Made by a program: the position numbers and the translations under genes. The notes under the pieces were generated by a model that saw nothing but the letters and a program-made list of their open reading frames with translations, did not search any database and was not told where the DNA came from. This document shows positions 8,415-17,001 of a stretch of 61,446 bases of DNA, piece after piece. The stretch's first letter is position 1. Each line of letters begins with the position of its first letter. This DNA comes from a bacterium (lineage in GTDB: Bacteria; Pseudomonadota; Gammaproteobacteria; Burkholderiales; Burkholderiaceae_C): NCBI GenBank assembly GCA_030824555.1, contig JAVBXK010000066.1:1-61446 (forward strand). The letters run 5' to 3'.

Positions 8415-9746
8415 ATGGACGCGCCACACATGCACGAGCAACGACAACTGGGCCTGGGTTTCGATCCGCTTGATCCGGCACTGGCACAGCCCCTGCCGGT
8501 CGTGCCACATGCTCGCCGGGGGCGACCCAAAAAGGTGACCCCGACCCCAGCAGCCCCTGCTGCCCCCGCAGTTGTTGAGCCTGCTTGCGCTGCCTTCGCT
8601 CCCATGGCCGTGGCGCTTGCTGGCACACCTGCCGCGTCTTCACCGCCCCTGCCCACCGCAACGCAAACGTTGGTACCCACGCCAGTTGCCACGCTGACGG
8701 CCGAGGACATGGCACTCACGCTGGATGCCCACCCCGACTACCGTGTGCTGCGCCGCCTGGTACCCACCATGGACTTCTGTGAGCCTTGCGAGCCGTTATC
8801 CGCGCCTCTCATGCCCACCCGTTTGCGCACCCTGCTGGTGCTTGACACCGAAACCACCGGCCTCGATGCCACCCGTGACAAGGTCATCGAACTGGCGCTG
8901 CTGCGCGTGACGGTGGATGCCGACAGCGGCCGTCCAGTCGGCACCGTTCAGGTGTACGACGGCTTGGAAGACCCCGGCATGCCCGTGCCACCCCACATCA
9001 CCGACATCACGGGCATCACCACCGACATGGTGCGCGGTCAGCGCCTGGACGAGGCCCGTGTGGCCGAGCTCATGCAGGGCGTGGACCTGGTGGTGGCGCA
9101 CAACGCGGGGTTCGACCGCCCGTTTGTCGAAAGCCGCTTGTCCGCGTTTGCGCGGCTGCCATGGGCTTGCTCGTGGGCCGATGTGGACTGGAAGACACTG
9201 GGCCAAGGCAGCGCCAAGCTGGAGAGCCTGGCCCTGGCCTGCGGCTGGTTTTACGATGCCCACCGTGCCGAGACCGATTGCCACGCGCTGCTGGCCGTGC
9301 TGGCGCAACCCGTTGCCCGGTTTGCCGGTGGCGGCCATGCCGCTGCAACGCCGCCAGCGCCCACTGCATCAGGCGAAGAAGGCCTGCACACACAGCAGCC
9401 TCAAGCCGGCGGCCAAACGACCACCCCGTCACCGACGTTGCTGAACACGTTGCTGGACGCTGCTGGGCAGACGCACCACAAGTTGCAGGCCACGGGCGCG
9501 CCCTTCGACGCCAAGGATGCCCTCAAGGCGCGCGGTTACCGGTGGGACGGCACGCAACGCGTGTGGGGCACTGTGCTGCGCAGCGAAGCCGCACTGACGG
9601 CCGAGCTGGCGTGGTTGGCCGAGGCGGTGTATGGTGGCCGCTCCACGCGCGTGCGGGTGGAGTCGCTGGACGCGCGCCAGCGCTATGCCAGCCGGCCCGG
9701 CACGCCCGAGATGCGCCTGGTCGAGGGTGGTTTGCTGGCGGGTTGA
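8415..9746 (+). CDS. DnaQ-like 3'-5' exonuclease with extra N- and C-terminal regions
   Basis: A 443-residue protein with a DEDDh exonuclease domain in the middle: LVLDTETTGLD (metal-binding Asp/Glu, near 138-148), ITDITGITTDMV, VAHNAGFDRPF and HRAETDCHALL, which carries the catalytic His and last Asp near 286-292. This fold removes 3' nucleotides from DNA or RNA. The N-terminal 130 residues are Pro/Ala-rich with a GRPKK basic patch. The C-terminal 110 residues after an Ala/Thr-rich linker form a separate module (FDAKDALKARGYRWDGTQRVWG) that recurs in Burkholderiales exonucleases and may bind nucleic acid; its role is unknown to me. It is not the polymerase III epsilon subunit, which is shorter and lacks these ends. 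Confidence 0.82.
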   Translation: MDAPHMHEQRQLGLGFDPLDPALAQPLPVVPHARRGRPKKVTPTPAAPAAPAVVEPACAAFAPMAVALAGTPAASSPPLPTATQTLVPTPVATLTAEDMALTLDAHPDYRVLRRLVPTMDFCEPCEPLSAPLMPTRLRTLLVLDTETTGLDATRDKVIELALLRVTVDADSGRPVGTVQVYDGLEDPGMPVPPHITDITGITTDMVRGQRLDEARVAELMQGVDLVVAHNAGFDRPFVESRLSAFARLPWACSWADVDWKTLGQGSAKLESLALACGWFYDAHRAETDCHALLAVLAQPVARFAGGGHAAATPPAPTASGEEGLHTQQPQAGGQTTTPSPTLLNTLLDAAGQTHHKLQATGAPFDAKDALKARGYRWDGTQRVWGTVLRSEAALTAELAWLAEAVYGGRSTRVRVESLDARQRYASRPGTPEMRLVEGGLLAG

Positions 9747-9811
9747 CGCCTGCCACCCTTGTGAACAGGCTGGCAGGCCCTATTTACTGGGGCTATTGAA
9801 AGGAAGCGGTT

Positions 9812-10192
9812 GTGACCGACTTGTTGGGTGCCCTGTTGCGTGGTGTGTTCATGCTGGCAGCAGGCCTGCTGGTGCTGTTTGTGGCGGCTACGCTGCTGCT
9901 GTTCACGTTGGCATTTGTGCTGGTGGCGTGGGTGCGCGGTGTGCTGACCGGGCGGCGGCCCACGTTGCAGTCAAGCTGGGCACACGTGCAGCGCTCGGCC
10001 GCCTCCACCATGTGGCAAAAGTACCAGCAGCGGTACCGGCAGGGTGCCGGGTCGCCAGGCGACGCGTCAGGCCCTCCCCAGGCAGCACGTGCGCAAGACG
10101 ACGTGGTGGACGTTGATTTCCGCGAGACCCCTGCCAAGCCCGCCGCCCAGGTAGACCCCAGCCGCCGCATCGAACCCGACCGGCGCAGCTGA
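9812..10192 (+). CDS. Small membrane-anchored protein of unknown function
   Basis: I do not recognise this 126-residue protein. It begins at a GTG with AAGGAAG just upstream. Residues 9-42 are strongly hydrophobic, enough for one long or two short membrane spans (VFMLAAGLLVLFVAATLLLF). The rest is hydrophilic and ends in an acidic-then-basic tail (DDVVDVDFRE followed by RRIEPDRRS), probably cytoplasmic. It follows the exonuclease gene by 65 bp in the same direction and may be cotranscribed. Codon use is like its neighbours, so it is probably a real gene. Confidence 0.65.
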   Translation: MTDLLGALLRGVFMLAAGLLVLFVAATLLLFTLAFVLVAWVRGVLTGRRPTLQSSWAHVQRSAASTMWQKYQQRYRQGAGSPGDASGPPQAARAQDDVVDVDFRETPAKPAAQVDPSRRIEPDRRS

Positions 10193-10217
10193 CCGGCTGT
10201 GCGTCGTGTGAGCGTGC

Positions 10218-11168
10218 TCAGTCGTCAGTGTCCTGCGCGGCTTTCCACGCCAGGGCCGCCTCGTACAGCACGTTCTTGGGCAGCTGGGTGATGTCGGTGG
10301 TCAGGCGCACCGCGGTTTTCAGGGGCAGTTCGGCCAGCAGCAGGTGCAGGGTGTGCAAGGTGCTGGCGGGCAAGTCACCTTCATTGACAGTGGTCGGGGC
10401 CAGCGGGTGCAGCACCAGCGCAAATTCACCTTTGCTGCGCTGTGGGCTGGCGGCCAGCCATGCGGGGAAATCGGCGCACGGTAGGGTGGCAATTTCTTCG
10501 AACTGCTTGGTCAGCTCCCTGCCCACACTCACAGGTCTGCTGCCCAATATCGATAGCGACAAAGCCATGTCCTGTATGCGGTGAGGGGCTTCCAGGATCA
10601 CAAGTGACCGGCTTTCGGTGGCCAGCGCCTGCACGGCACGTTCGCGCTCCTTGGTTTTGGTGGGCAAAAAGCCCACGAACGCAAAGCCTGTGGCGGCCAG
10701 CTCGTTGTGCACAGGCTCGATGCCCGCTGCGCTGAGCAACGTCGTCACGCTGCTGGCACCGGGCAGGGGCACCACGCGGCAGCCCGCTTCGCGCACCGTG
10801 CGCACCAGTCGTGCGCCCGGGTCGCTGATGGCAGGGGTGCCCGCATCGCTCACGTAGGCCACGCGCTCGCCCATCTGCAGGCGGGCCAGCACCGTTTGCG
10901 AGGCTTCGGCCTCGTTGTGCTGGTGCAGTGGCAACAAGGGTTTGTGCAGCCCGTATTGCGTCAGCATGCCTGCGGTGTGCCGGGTGTCTTCACACGCCAC
11001 AGCGTCCACCCGTTGCAGCACTGCCAGTGCACGCAGGGTGATGTCGGCCAGGTTGCCAATGGGCGTGGCCACCACGTACAGGCAACCCTCTGGATAATGC
11101 TGGCCACCGGCTGCAGCGTGCGCAGCGCTCAAGGCCAGCTGGAATGAGGCACCAACAGGGGAGTTCAA
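10218..11168 (-). CDS. rsmI: 16S rRNA (cytidine-1402-2'-O)-methyltransferase RsmI
   Basis: RsmI methylates the 2'-OH of C1402 in the decoding centre of 16S rRNA using S-adenosylmethionine. The tetrapyrrole-methylase-type fold is clear: LYVVATPIGNLADITLRAL near the N-terminus, CEDTRHTAGML, VSDAGTPAISDPG and PLPGASSVTTLL, then FVGFLPTK and APHRIQDMALSL. The TTG at 11168 is preferred because ASFQLALSAAHAAAGGQHYP matches the usual family N-terminus; an ATG at 11252 would add 28 atypical residues and overlap yraN by 85 bp. It is divergent from yraN, as in many Proteobacteria. Confidence 0.92.
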   Translation of the reverse strand: MNSPVGASFQLALSAAHAAAGGQHYPEGCLYVVATPIGNLADITLRALAVLQRVDAVACEDTRHTAGMLTQYGLHKPLLPLHQHNEAEASQTVLARLQMGERVAYVSDAGTPAISDPGARLVRTVREAGCRVVPLPGASSVTTLLSAAGIEPVHNELAATGFAFVGFLPTKTKERERAVQALATESRSLVILEAPHRIQDMALSLSILGSRPVSVGRELTKQFEEIATLPCADFPAWLAASPQRSKGEFALVLHPLAPTTVNEGDLPASTLHTLHLLLAELPLKTAVRLTTDITQLPKNVLYEAALAWKAAQDTDD

Positions 11169-11605
11169 TGGCAGGTTCCGGATCGTCAGGGTTGGCTTCG
11201 GTGCGCACCACCCGCAGCGTGGGGGCAGCCGGTGAGGCGGCTGCGCTGGCACACCTGCAGGCCGCTGGCCTGAAGCTGGTGACGCGCAACTTCAAGTCGC
11301 CCGGCAGGGGTGGTGGCGAGGTGGACCTGATTATGCGGGAGCCCGACGGCACGCTGGTGTTCATCGAGGTGCGCCAGCGCGCCCACGCGGCGTTCGGTGG
11401 CGCGGCGGCGAGCGTGGGTTGGGCCAAGCAGCGGCGCGTCATTTTTGCCGCGCGGCACTACCTGCAGCGCCTGGGCAGCGTGCCCCCTTGCCGTTTCGAC
11501 GTGGTGGCGCTGCAAGGCACAGGTGCGGGTGGCGGCCAGGCAACTGGCGACGATCTGGCCATCCAGTGGATACGCGGCGCATTTGATGCGTCTGGTTACA
11601 GCTGA
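11168..11605 (+). CDS. yraN: YraN family endonuclease-like protein (UPF0102)
   Basis: A 145-residue protein of the UPF0102 family, a PD-(D/E)XK nuclease-like fold of unknown role. The visible core is GAAGEAAALAHLQ, GGGEVDLIMRE, and VFIEVRQR, which supply the Asp and Glu-x-Arg/Lys expected in this fold. The family usually has ExK; here EVRQR has Arg or Gln around the last position, so catalytic competence is uncertain. The ATG at 11168 has GGGGAG 8 bp upstream. This places the start codon one base from the proposed rsmI start on the other strand. The gene leads into the SIS-domain gene after 51 bp. Confidence 0.88.
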   Translation: MAGSGSSGLASVRTTRSVGAAGEAAALAHLQAAGLKLVTRNFKSPGRGGGEVDLIMREPDGTLVFIEVRQRAHAAFGGAAASVGWAKQRRVIFAARHYLQRLGSVPPCRFDVVALQGTGAGGGQATGDDLAIQWIRGAFDASGYS

Positions 11606-11656
11606 CGGTGCGGCGCGCCACGGTGGCCGCGCGGGGTAACCCTTATCATCGCCGCC

Positions 11657-12226
11657 ATGCTTGTACAGCGGATCCAGCAGCAATTCATAGACAGTGCCGA
11701 CTTGGGCTACCAGTGTGCCGAGGCCTTGGGACAGGCCGTGGACGCCGCCATCGGTGCCGTGCAGGCCGTGGTCACCGGCGGTGGCAAGGTTTGGGTGCAC
11801 GGCGTGGGCACGGGGGCCTGGCTGGCGCCGTTGTTCGCGAGTCAGTTCGTGGGCACGTTCGACCGCGAGCGCCCGGCTTTGCCCGCAGTGCTGCTGCCGC
11901 CCGATGCGCCTGTGCGCGCGCTGTCTGCGCTGGCCACGGCCGATGACTTGTTGCTGTTGATCGGTGCAACCGGTGCCGAAGGGGCCGACGCGCAGCTGGC
12001 GCTGGTGGCCGCTGCTCACGAGCGGGACATGCCTGTCATCGTGCTTGGCGCGCTGGGCAATGGCCTGTTGGCACATCGGCTGCGCGACATCGATGTGAAC
12101 GTGTGTGTGCCGCACACCCGTGCGGCGCGCGTGGCCGAAATGCACCTGCTGGTGCTCAATTGTGTGTGTGATGGTGTCGATGCCCTGCTGCTGGGTGACA
12201 CCGCTGAAATGGAGACTTCTGCATGA
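11657..12226 (+). CDS. SIS-domain protein, DiaA/GmhA-like
   Basis: A 189-residue sugar isomerase (SIS) domain protein. Family members are phosphoheptose isomerase GmhA and DiaA, which binds DnaA and times replication initiation. The gene order yraN - SIS - dolP is the diaA locus of enterobacteria, so a DiaA-type role is more likely than heptose metabolism, but the sequence alone does not settle it. The usual GNGGSA loop is replaced by GKVWVHGVGTGAW, so the sugar-phosphate site may be altered. LLLLIGATGAEGADAQL matches the second SIS motif. Its stop overlaps the next start by four bases (ATGA), which indicates translational coupling. Confidence 0.78.
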   Translation: MLVQRIQQQFIDSADLGYQCAEALGQAVDAAIGAVQAVVTGGGKVWVHGVGTGAWLAPLFASQFVGTFDRERPALPAVLLPPDAPVRALSALATADDLLLLIGATGAEGADAQLALVAAAHERDMPVIVLGALGNGLLAHRLRDIDVNVCVPHTRAARVAEMHLLVLNCVCDGVDALLLGDTAEMETSA

Positions 12227-12876
12227 CAACCCGTTCCTTTCAACGCCTGGCCCTGACGGCCACCGTGGTGGCCACCCTGGTGGGGGCTTTGAGCGCGTGT
12301 GCGCCGCTGTTGGTGGGTGGCATGGCCACAGGCGTGCTGGTGGCCAGCGACCGCCGCACGTCGGGTATCCAGCTGGAGGACGAGGGCATCGAGCTGCGCG
12401 CCGCCAACCGCTTGCGCGACACCTTGGGCGAGCGCGGTCACGTCAACGTGGCCAGTTTCAACCGCCAGGTGCTGCTGACCGGCGAGGTGCCGTCCGAACA
12501 GGACAAGGCCAGCATCGAGCGTGCCGTGGGCCAGGTCGAGAACGTGCGGCTGGTGCTCAATGAAGTGGCGGTGTCGGGCAACACCACGTTTTCGCAGCGC
12601 TCCAACGACACGCTGGTGACCGGGCGGGTGAAGGCTGCGATTGTCGATGCGCGTGACCTGACGGTGCATGCCTTCAAGTTCGTGACCGAGCGCGGCACGG
12701 TGTACATCATGGGCCGCGTCACCCAGCGCGAAGCCAACCGTGTGACGGACGTGGTGCGCTCGGTACAAGGCGTGGCGCGCGTGGTGCGCGCGCTGGAAAT
12801 CATTTCTGAAGAAGAACTGGCGCGTGTGCAGCCCAAGCCCGCGCCGAAAAAAGACGAAACGTCGGTCAGCAACTGA
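12223..12876 (+). CDS. dolP: BON-domain outer-membrane lipoprotein DolP
   Basis: DolP (formerly YraP) supports outer-membrane integrity and binds anionic phospholipids at division sites. The 217 residues start with a signal peptide and lipobox (ALSAC, Cys26). Two BON domains follow: about 70-135 (GHVNVASFNRQVLLTGEVPS) and about 140-210 (VYIMGRVTQREANRVTDVVRSVQGVARVVR). The GRVTxxEA and GVxxVV patterns are typical. Translation is coupled to the SIS gene by a four-base overlap. The C-terminal Lys/Pro tail is short and low in complexity. Confidence 0.9.
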   Translation: MTTRSFQRLALTATVVATLVGALSACAPLLVGGMATGVLVASDRRTSGIQLEDEGIELRAANRLRDTLGERGHVNVASFNRQVLLTGEVPSEQDKASIERAVGQVENVRLVLNEVAVSGNTTFSQRSNDTLVTGRVKAAIVDARDLTVHAFKFVTERGTVYIMGRVTQREANRVTDVVRSVQGVARVVRALEIISEEELARVQPKPAPKKDETSVSN

Positions 12877-13019
12877 ACATGGCACTGCCTTCGGAGGGGG
12901 GCGATCTGACGGGGCTTTCCCCTGTCCTTGACGGCTGTTTGCAGCCTTCCATGCTCGTTGTGCCGCAACAGCCTCGCCACAGCGCGGACGGGTGTGGCGG
13001 CCCCTCAGCGTCGCCCGGT

Positions 13020-13958
13020 TCAGTCGGGCAGCTTTTGCAGGCGCTTGATCAGGCTGGACGTGTCCCAGCGGTTGCCCCCCATGCGCTGTACGTCGGCGTA
13101 AAACTGGTCTACCAGCGCGGTCACGGGCAGGCGGGCGCCGTTGGTGCGGGCCTCATCCAGCACCAGCCCCAAGTCTTTGCGCATCCAGTCCACGGCAAAA
13201 CCGAAGTTGAACTGGTCGGCCACCATGGTTTTGCCTCGGTTGTCGAGCTGCCAGCTTTGTGCGGCACCTTTGCCGATCACGTCCAACACCAGGTTCATGT
13301 CCAGCCCAGCATGCTGGCCGAATGCCACGGCCTCTGACAGGCCCTGCACCAGTCCGGCAATGCAAATCTGGTTGACCATTTTGGCCAGCTGGCCTGCGCC
13401 GGACTCACCGATGCGTGTGAAGGCCTTTGAAAATGCCATGCCGACGGGTTTGACTCGGTCAAACGGGGCCTGGTCACCACCGCACATCACGGTCAGCGCA
13501 CCGTTTTCTGCGCCTGCCTGACCACCCGATACCGGTGCGTCCACGAACGCCAGGCCCAGTGCCTGGGCTGCGGCGTACAGCTCGCGCGCCACGTCGGCGG
13601 ATGCGGTGGTGTGGTCCACGAAAACGCCGCCTGCGGGCATGCCAGCGAATGCACCGTCGGCACCCAGGGTGACGCTGCGCAAATCGTCGTCGTTGCCCAC
13701 GCAGGCGAACACGATGTCTGCGCCCTGTGCGGCTTCGCGCGGTGTGGCTGCCGCCTGGGTGCGGTCAGGCGTGGCCACCTCGCTCAGCCAAGCCTGTGCT
13801 TTGGCGCTGGAGCGGTTGTACACCGTGACCGTGTGCCCGGCGCGCAACAGGTGACCGGCCATGGGATAACCCATGACGCCCAAGCCCAGGAACGCGACAC
13901 GCAAAGGGGAGCAGGCTTCGTAGGTTTTGGTGGCAATGCGGCTCATGGGTGATTTCAT
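13020..13958 (-). CDS. NAD(P)-dependent beta-hydroxyacid dehydrogenase
   Basis: A 312-residue member of the 3-hydroxyisobutyrate / tartronate-semialdehyde reductase family. The Rossmann motif VAFLGLGVMGYPMAGHLL lies near 20-37, the substrate motif DAPVSGGQAGAENGALTVMCGG near 134-155, and the catalytic Lys in GAGQLAKMVNQI near 182. C-terminal LGLVLDEA matches the dimer region. Substrate is uncertain among 3-hydroxyisobutyrate, glyoxylate and tartronate semialdehyde. Two starts are possible (Met1 and Met5, with the second at 13946). A dispersed repeat lies just upstream in its promoter region. Confidence 0.87.
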   Translation of the reverse strand: MKSPMSRIATKTYEACSPLRVAFLGLGVMGYPMAGHLLRAGHTVTVYNRSSAKAQAWLSEVATPDRTQAAATPREAAQGADIVFACVGNDDDLRSVTLGADGAFAGMPAGGVFVDHTTASADVARELYAAAQALGLAFVDAPVSGGQAGAENGALTVMCGGDQAPFDRVKPVGMAFSKAFTRIGESGAGQLAKMVNQICIAGLVQGLSEAVAFGQHAGLDMNLVLDVIGKGAAQSWQLDNRGKTMVADQFNFGFAVDWMRKDLGLVLDEARTNGARLPVTALVDQFYADVQRMGGNRWDTSSLIKRLQKLPD

Positions 13959-13961
13959 TTG

Positions 13962-14015
13962 TGTAGCTGAAAAGATATGTGTATCAAGCGGTAGGCGACA
14001 GAAACAGTGTGAATG
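13962..14015 (+). repeat. AT-rich dispersed repeat, copy J
   Basis: TAGC at 13964 and AAGCG at 13986 are 22 bp apart, the exact spacing of the family; the part after AAGCG (GTAGGCGACAG) is less AT-rich than in other copies. It lies between the dehydrogenase start and the pilU stop. Confidence 0.6.
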
Positions 14016-14066
14016 CTGGTTTGCAAGCCTCTCCGTCCGTGACGGCTGACGCGGGTGGCGGGCCGG

Positions 14067-15203
14067 TCAGACGATGGACAGGTGCTCGGTGCCCGAAGAC
14101 AGGTCTTGCGTTTTGGCACGCTGTGACTGCAGCTTGATTTGCAGTCGCAAGTCGTTGACCGAATCGGCGTTGCGCAGTGCGTCTTCGTAGGTGATCAGGC
14201 TGCTTTCGTAGGCATCGAACAGGGCCTGGTCGAAGGTTTGCATGCCCATGTTGCGACTCTTCTTCATGATTTCCTTGATGCCGGACACCTCTCCCTTGAA
14301 GATCAGGTCGGCAATCAGCGGGCTGTTCAGCATCACCTCCACTGCGGCGTGGCGACCTTTCATGTCCTGACGTGGGATGAGCCGCTGCGAAACCATGCCG
14401 CGCAGGTTGAGCGACAGGTCCATCAGCAACTGCGTGCGACGCTCTTCCGGGAAGAAGTTGATGATGCGGTCCAGTGCCTGGTTTGCGCTGTTGGCGTGCA
14501 GCGTGGCCATGCACAGGTGGCCGGTTTCGGCGAAGGCCACCGCATGCTCCATGGTTTCGCGGTCGCGGATTTCGCCCATCAAAATCACATCGGGGGCCTG
14601 GCGCAGGGTGTTTTTCAGCGCGGCTTCCCAGCTGTCGGTGTCCAGCCCCACTTCGCGTTGGGTGACCACGCAGTTCTTGTGCATGTGCACAAACTCCACG
14701 GGGTCCTCAATGGTGATGATGTGGCCGTAGGAGTTCTCGTTGCGCCAGTCGACCATGGCGGCCAGCGTGGTCGATTTGCCCGAGCCCGTGGCCCCCACCA
14801 CAATGCACAGGCCGCGCTTGGTCATGGCCACGTCTTTCAGCACGTGTGGCAGGCCCAGCGTGTCGACGGTGGGCAGCGTGGACGGAATGACCCGCATCAC
14901 CAGCCCGACCTTGCCCTGCTGAATGAACGCATTGACCCGGAAGCGCCCCACACCGCCCGGCGCGATGGCAAAGTTGCATTCCTTCGTGCGCTCGAATTCG
15001 GCAGCCTGCTTGTCGTTCATGACCGAGCGGGCCAGTGTCAGCGTGTGGTTGGGATTCAACGGTTGAGGGCTGACTTTGGTGACCTTGCCGTCCACTTTGA
15101 TGGCCGGCGGGAAATCGGCCGTGATGAACAGGTCGCTGCCGCCCCGGCTGACAAGCAGGCGCAGCAGGTCGTTGATGAATTTGGTGGCCTGGTCGCGTTC
15201 CAT
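14067..15203 (-). CDS. pilU: Type IV pilus retraction ATPase PilU
   Basis: PilU is the PilT-dependent accessory retraction motor of type IV pili. The 378-residue protein shows the N-terminal PAS-like region, Walker A GATGSGKSTT near 136, the Asp box ITIEDPVEFVH, Walker B VILMGEIRDRETM and the His box ATLHANSANQALDR. The long C-terminus (SQRAKTQDLSSGTEHLSIV), and the CNVVTQREVG-type spacing, fit PilU better than PilT. It is the last gene of the pilT - cNMP-binding - pilU set, 35 bp after the middle gene. Confidence 0.92.
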   Translation of the reverse strand: MERDQATKFINDLLRLLVSRGGSDLFITADFPPAIKVDGKVTKVSPQPLNPNHTLTLARSVMNDKQAAEFERTKECNFAIAPGGVGRFRVNAFIQQGKVGLVMRVIPSTLPTVDTLGLPHVLKDVAMTKRGLCIVVGATGSGKSTTLAAMVDWRNENSYGHIITIEDPVEFVHMHKNCVVTQREVGLDTDSWEAALKNTLRQAPDVILMGEIRDRETMEHAVAFAETGHLCMATLHANSANQALDRIINFFPEERRTQLLMDLSLNLRGMVSQRLIPRQDMKGRHAAVEVMLNSPLIADLIFKGEVSGIKEIMKKSRNMGMQTFDQALFDAYESSLITYEDALRNADSVNDLRLQIKLQSQRAKTQDLSSGTEHLSIV

Positions 15204-15238
15204 GCTGGGCAGTCTTTTTGGTGGATCAACCCGGCGGG

Positions 15239-15880
15239 TCAGGTCTTGCGGCCGCCCAGGCGGGCACTCACCACGCGCAGGCGCAACGAGAGTTTGCGGG
15301 CCAGCAAGGCCACCAGCGATGCGGCAATTTGCGGTTCGCCCATGATCATCTGGTCAAGCCCTTCGGCAGTGAGCACGGCCACATCGCATTCAGACCGCGT
15401 GACGCAGGTTGAAAAGCGCACGCCACCGTCCAGCAGCGACATTTCGCCCAGCATTTCCCCGGCCTGCACATTGGCCAGCACCAACACTTCACCCCACTCC
15501 TGCTTGCGCACCACTGAAATGGCCCCGCGCAGCAGCACCAGCATGTAGTCGCCCAGCTCATCCTGCAAGATGAGTTCTTTTTCTGCGGGCACGGTGGCAA
15601 ACGTGACGTAGGGGGCCATGCGTTCAATGGACTGCCCATGCAACGCAGACATCATCTGGTCGGCTTGCCACAGCTTGCGCAGTTGGGTCATGCCGCGCTT
15701 TTCGTCGAGGGGAATGGCCTTGATTTGCTGGGCTCGGCTGCCCCATGCGGTGCTTTGCGGCAACGCTGCGGCGTCTTCTGGGCTGAGCGCGAAAAAGCGG
15801 GACTCGCCGTCTTCGTGCGGCAAGCCGTCTTCACCGGTGTTCTTCAACAGACCGAAAAAACGGCTTTTGATGGTTTTCAT
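15239..15880 (-). CDS. Cyclic nucleotide-binding domain protein between pilT and pilU
   Basis: A 213-residue cytoplasmic protein with one cNMP-binding domain at about 95-200. The phosphate-binding cassette is GEMSLLDGGVRFST, which retains the Glu and Arg that contact cAMP or cGMP in the CRP/PKA family. There is no helix-turn-helix afterwards, so it is not a CRP-type transcription factor. The C-terminus is basic (RKLSLRLRVVSARLGGRK). Its place between two pilus motor genes suggests a nucleotide-sensing control or adaptor for retraction; the mechanism is an inference. The gap to pilT is 27 bp, consistent with one operon. Confidence 0.82.
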   Translation of the reverse strand: MKTIKSRFFGLLKNTGEDGLPHEDGESRFFALSPEDAAALPQSTAWGSRAQQIKAIPLDEKRGMTQLRKLWQADQMMSALHGQSIERMAPYVTFATVPAEKELILQDELGDYMLVLLRGAISVVRKQEWGEVLVLANVQAGEMLGEMSLLDGGVRFSTCVTRSECDVAVLTAEGLDQMIMGEPQIAASLVALLARKLSLRLRVVSARLGGRKT

Positions 15881-15907
15881 GTGGTGTACCTCCCTGTTCC
15901 GCAGGCA

Positions 15908-16951
15908 TCAGCCCGGGAAGTTTTCTGGAATCTTGGCCTTGCTGCGGGCTTCTGCCGGGCTGATGATATTGCGTTTGACCAGATCGGTCAGGTTCTGGTC
16001 CAGCGTCTGCATGCCCACGCCCTGGCCGGTCTGGATGGACGAATACATCTGCGCCACCTTGGCCTCGCGGATCAGGTTGCGGATGGCGGGTGTGCCGATC
16101 ATGATTTCGTGCGCAGCCACGCGGCCCTGGCCGTCCTTGGTTTTGCACAGCGTCTGTGAAATGACGGCCTGCAGCGACTCTGACAGCATGGCCCGCACCA
16201 TTTCTTTTTCTTCGGCCGGGAACACGTCGATGATCCGGTCGATGGTTTTGGCCGCGCTGGACGTGTGCAGCGTGCCGAACACCAGGTGGCCGGTTTCGGC
16301 AGCGGTCATGGCCAGGCGGATGGTTTCGAGGTCGCGCATTTCGCCCACCAGGATGGCATCCGGGTCTTCCCGCAGGGCCGATCGCAGCGCGGCGGCAAAG
16401 CTCAGCGTGTGCGGCCCGACTTCGCGTTGGTTGACCAGGCACTTTTTGCTTTCGTGCACGAATTCGATGGGGTCTTCCACTGTCAGCACGTGACCGTATT
16501 CACTTTCGTTCAGAAAGTTGACCATGGCGGCCAGCGTGGTGGATTTGCCCGACCCCGTGGGTCCGGTCACCAGCACCAGGCCACGGGGTTTCAGCGACAG
16601 GTCGGCAAAAATCTTGGGTGCGTTCAGCTGCTCCAGTGTCAGGATCTTGCTGGGAATGGTCCGAAACACCGCACCCGCCCCCCGGTTTTGGTTGAACGCG
16701 TTCACACGGAAGCGCGCCAGCCCCTCGATTTCAAAGGAAAAGTCCACTTCCAGGAACTCTTCATAATGTTTGCGCTGGGTGTCGTTCATGATGTCGTACA
16801 CCATGGCATGCACCTGCTTGTGGTCCAGCGCGTCGACGTTGATGCGTCGCACGTCGCCGTGCACCCGGATCATGGGTGGCAAGCCAGCAGACAGGTGAAG
16901 GTCCGACGCTTTGTTCTTGACGCTGAACGCCAGCAGTTGAGTGATGTCCAT
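15908..16951 (-). CDS. pilT: Type IV pilus retraction ATPase PilT
   Basis: PilT is the hexameric motor that depolymerises type IV pili and powers twitching. The 347 residues match PilT: start MDITQLLAFSVKNKASDLHLSAG, Walker A GPTGSGKSTT near 130, Asp box TVEDPIEFVHESKKCLVNQRE, Walker B AILVGEMRDLETI and His box FGTLHTSSAAKTIDRIID. The C-terminal AIRNLIRE is the conserved PilT retraction motif. It is the first gene of the operon and is divergent from yggS with only 50 bp between them, a common arrangement in Proteobacteria. Confidence 0.96.
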   Translation of the reverse strand: MDITQLLAFSVKNKASDLHLSAGLPPMIRVHGDVRRINVDALDHKQVHAMVYDIMNDTQRKHYEEFLEVDFSFEIEGLARFRVNAFNQNRGAGAVFRTIPSKILTLEQLNAPKIFADLSLKPRGLVLVTGPTGSGKSTTLAAMVNFLNESEYGHVLTVEDPIEFVHESKKCLVNQREVGPHTLSFAAALRSALREDPDAILVGEMRDLETIRLAMTAAETGHLVFGTLHTSSAAKTIDRIIDVFPAEEKEMVRAMLSESLQAVISQTLCKTKDGQGRVAAHEIMIGTPAIRNLIREAKVAQMYSSIQTGQGVGMQTLDQNLTDLVKRNIISPAEARSKAKIPENFPG

Positions 16952-17001
16952 CCCGGAGATTCCTTCAAAAATTAAGGTCGCACTTCAGCACGCAAACCAT
17001 T

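Noticed and set aside
14139-15548. Plus-strand frame across pilU and the cNMP-binding gene
   Set aside because: Shadow frame; it spans two real genes and has no recognisable fold.
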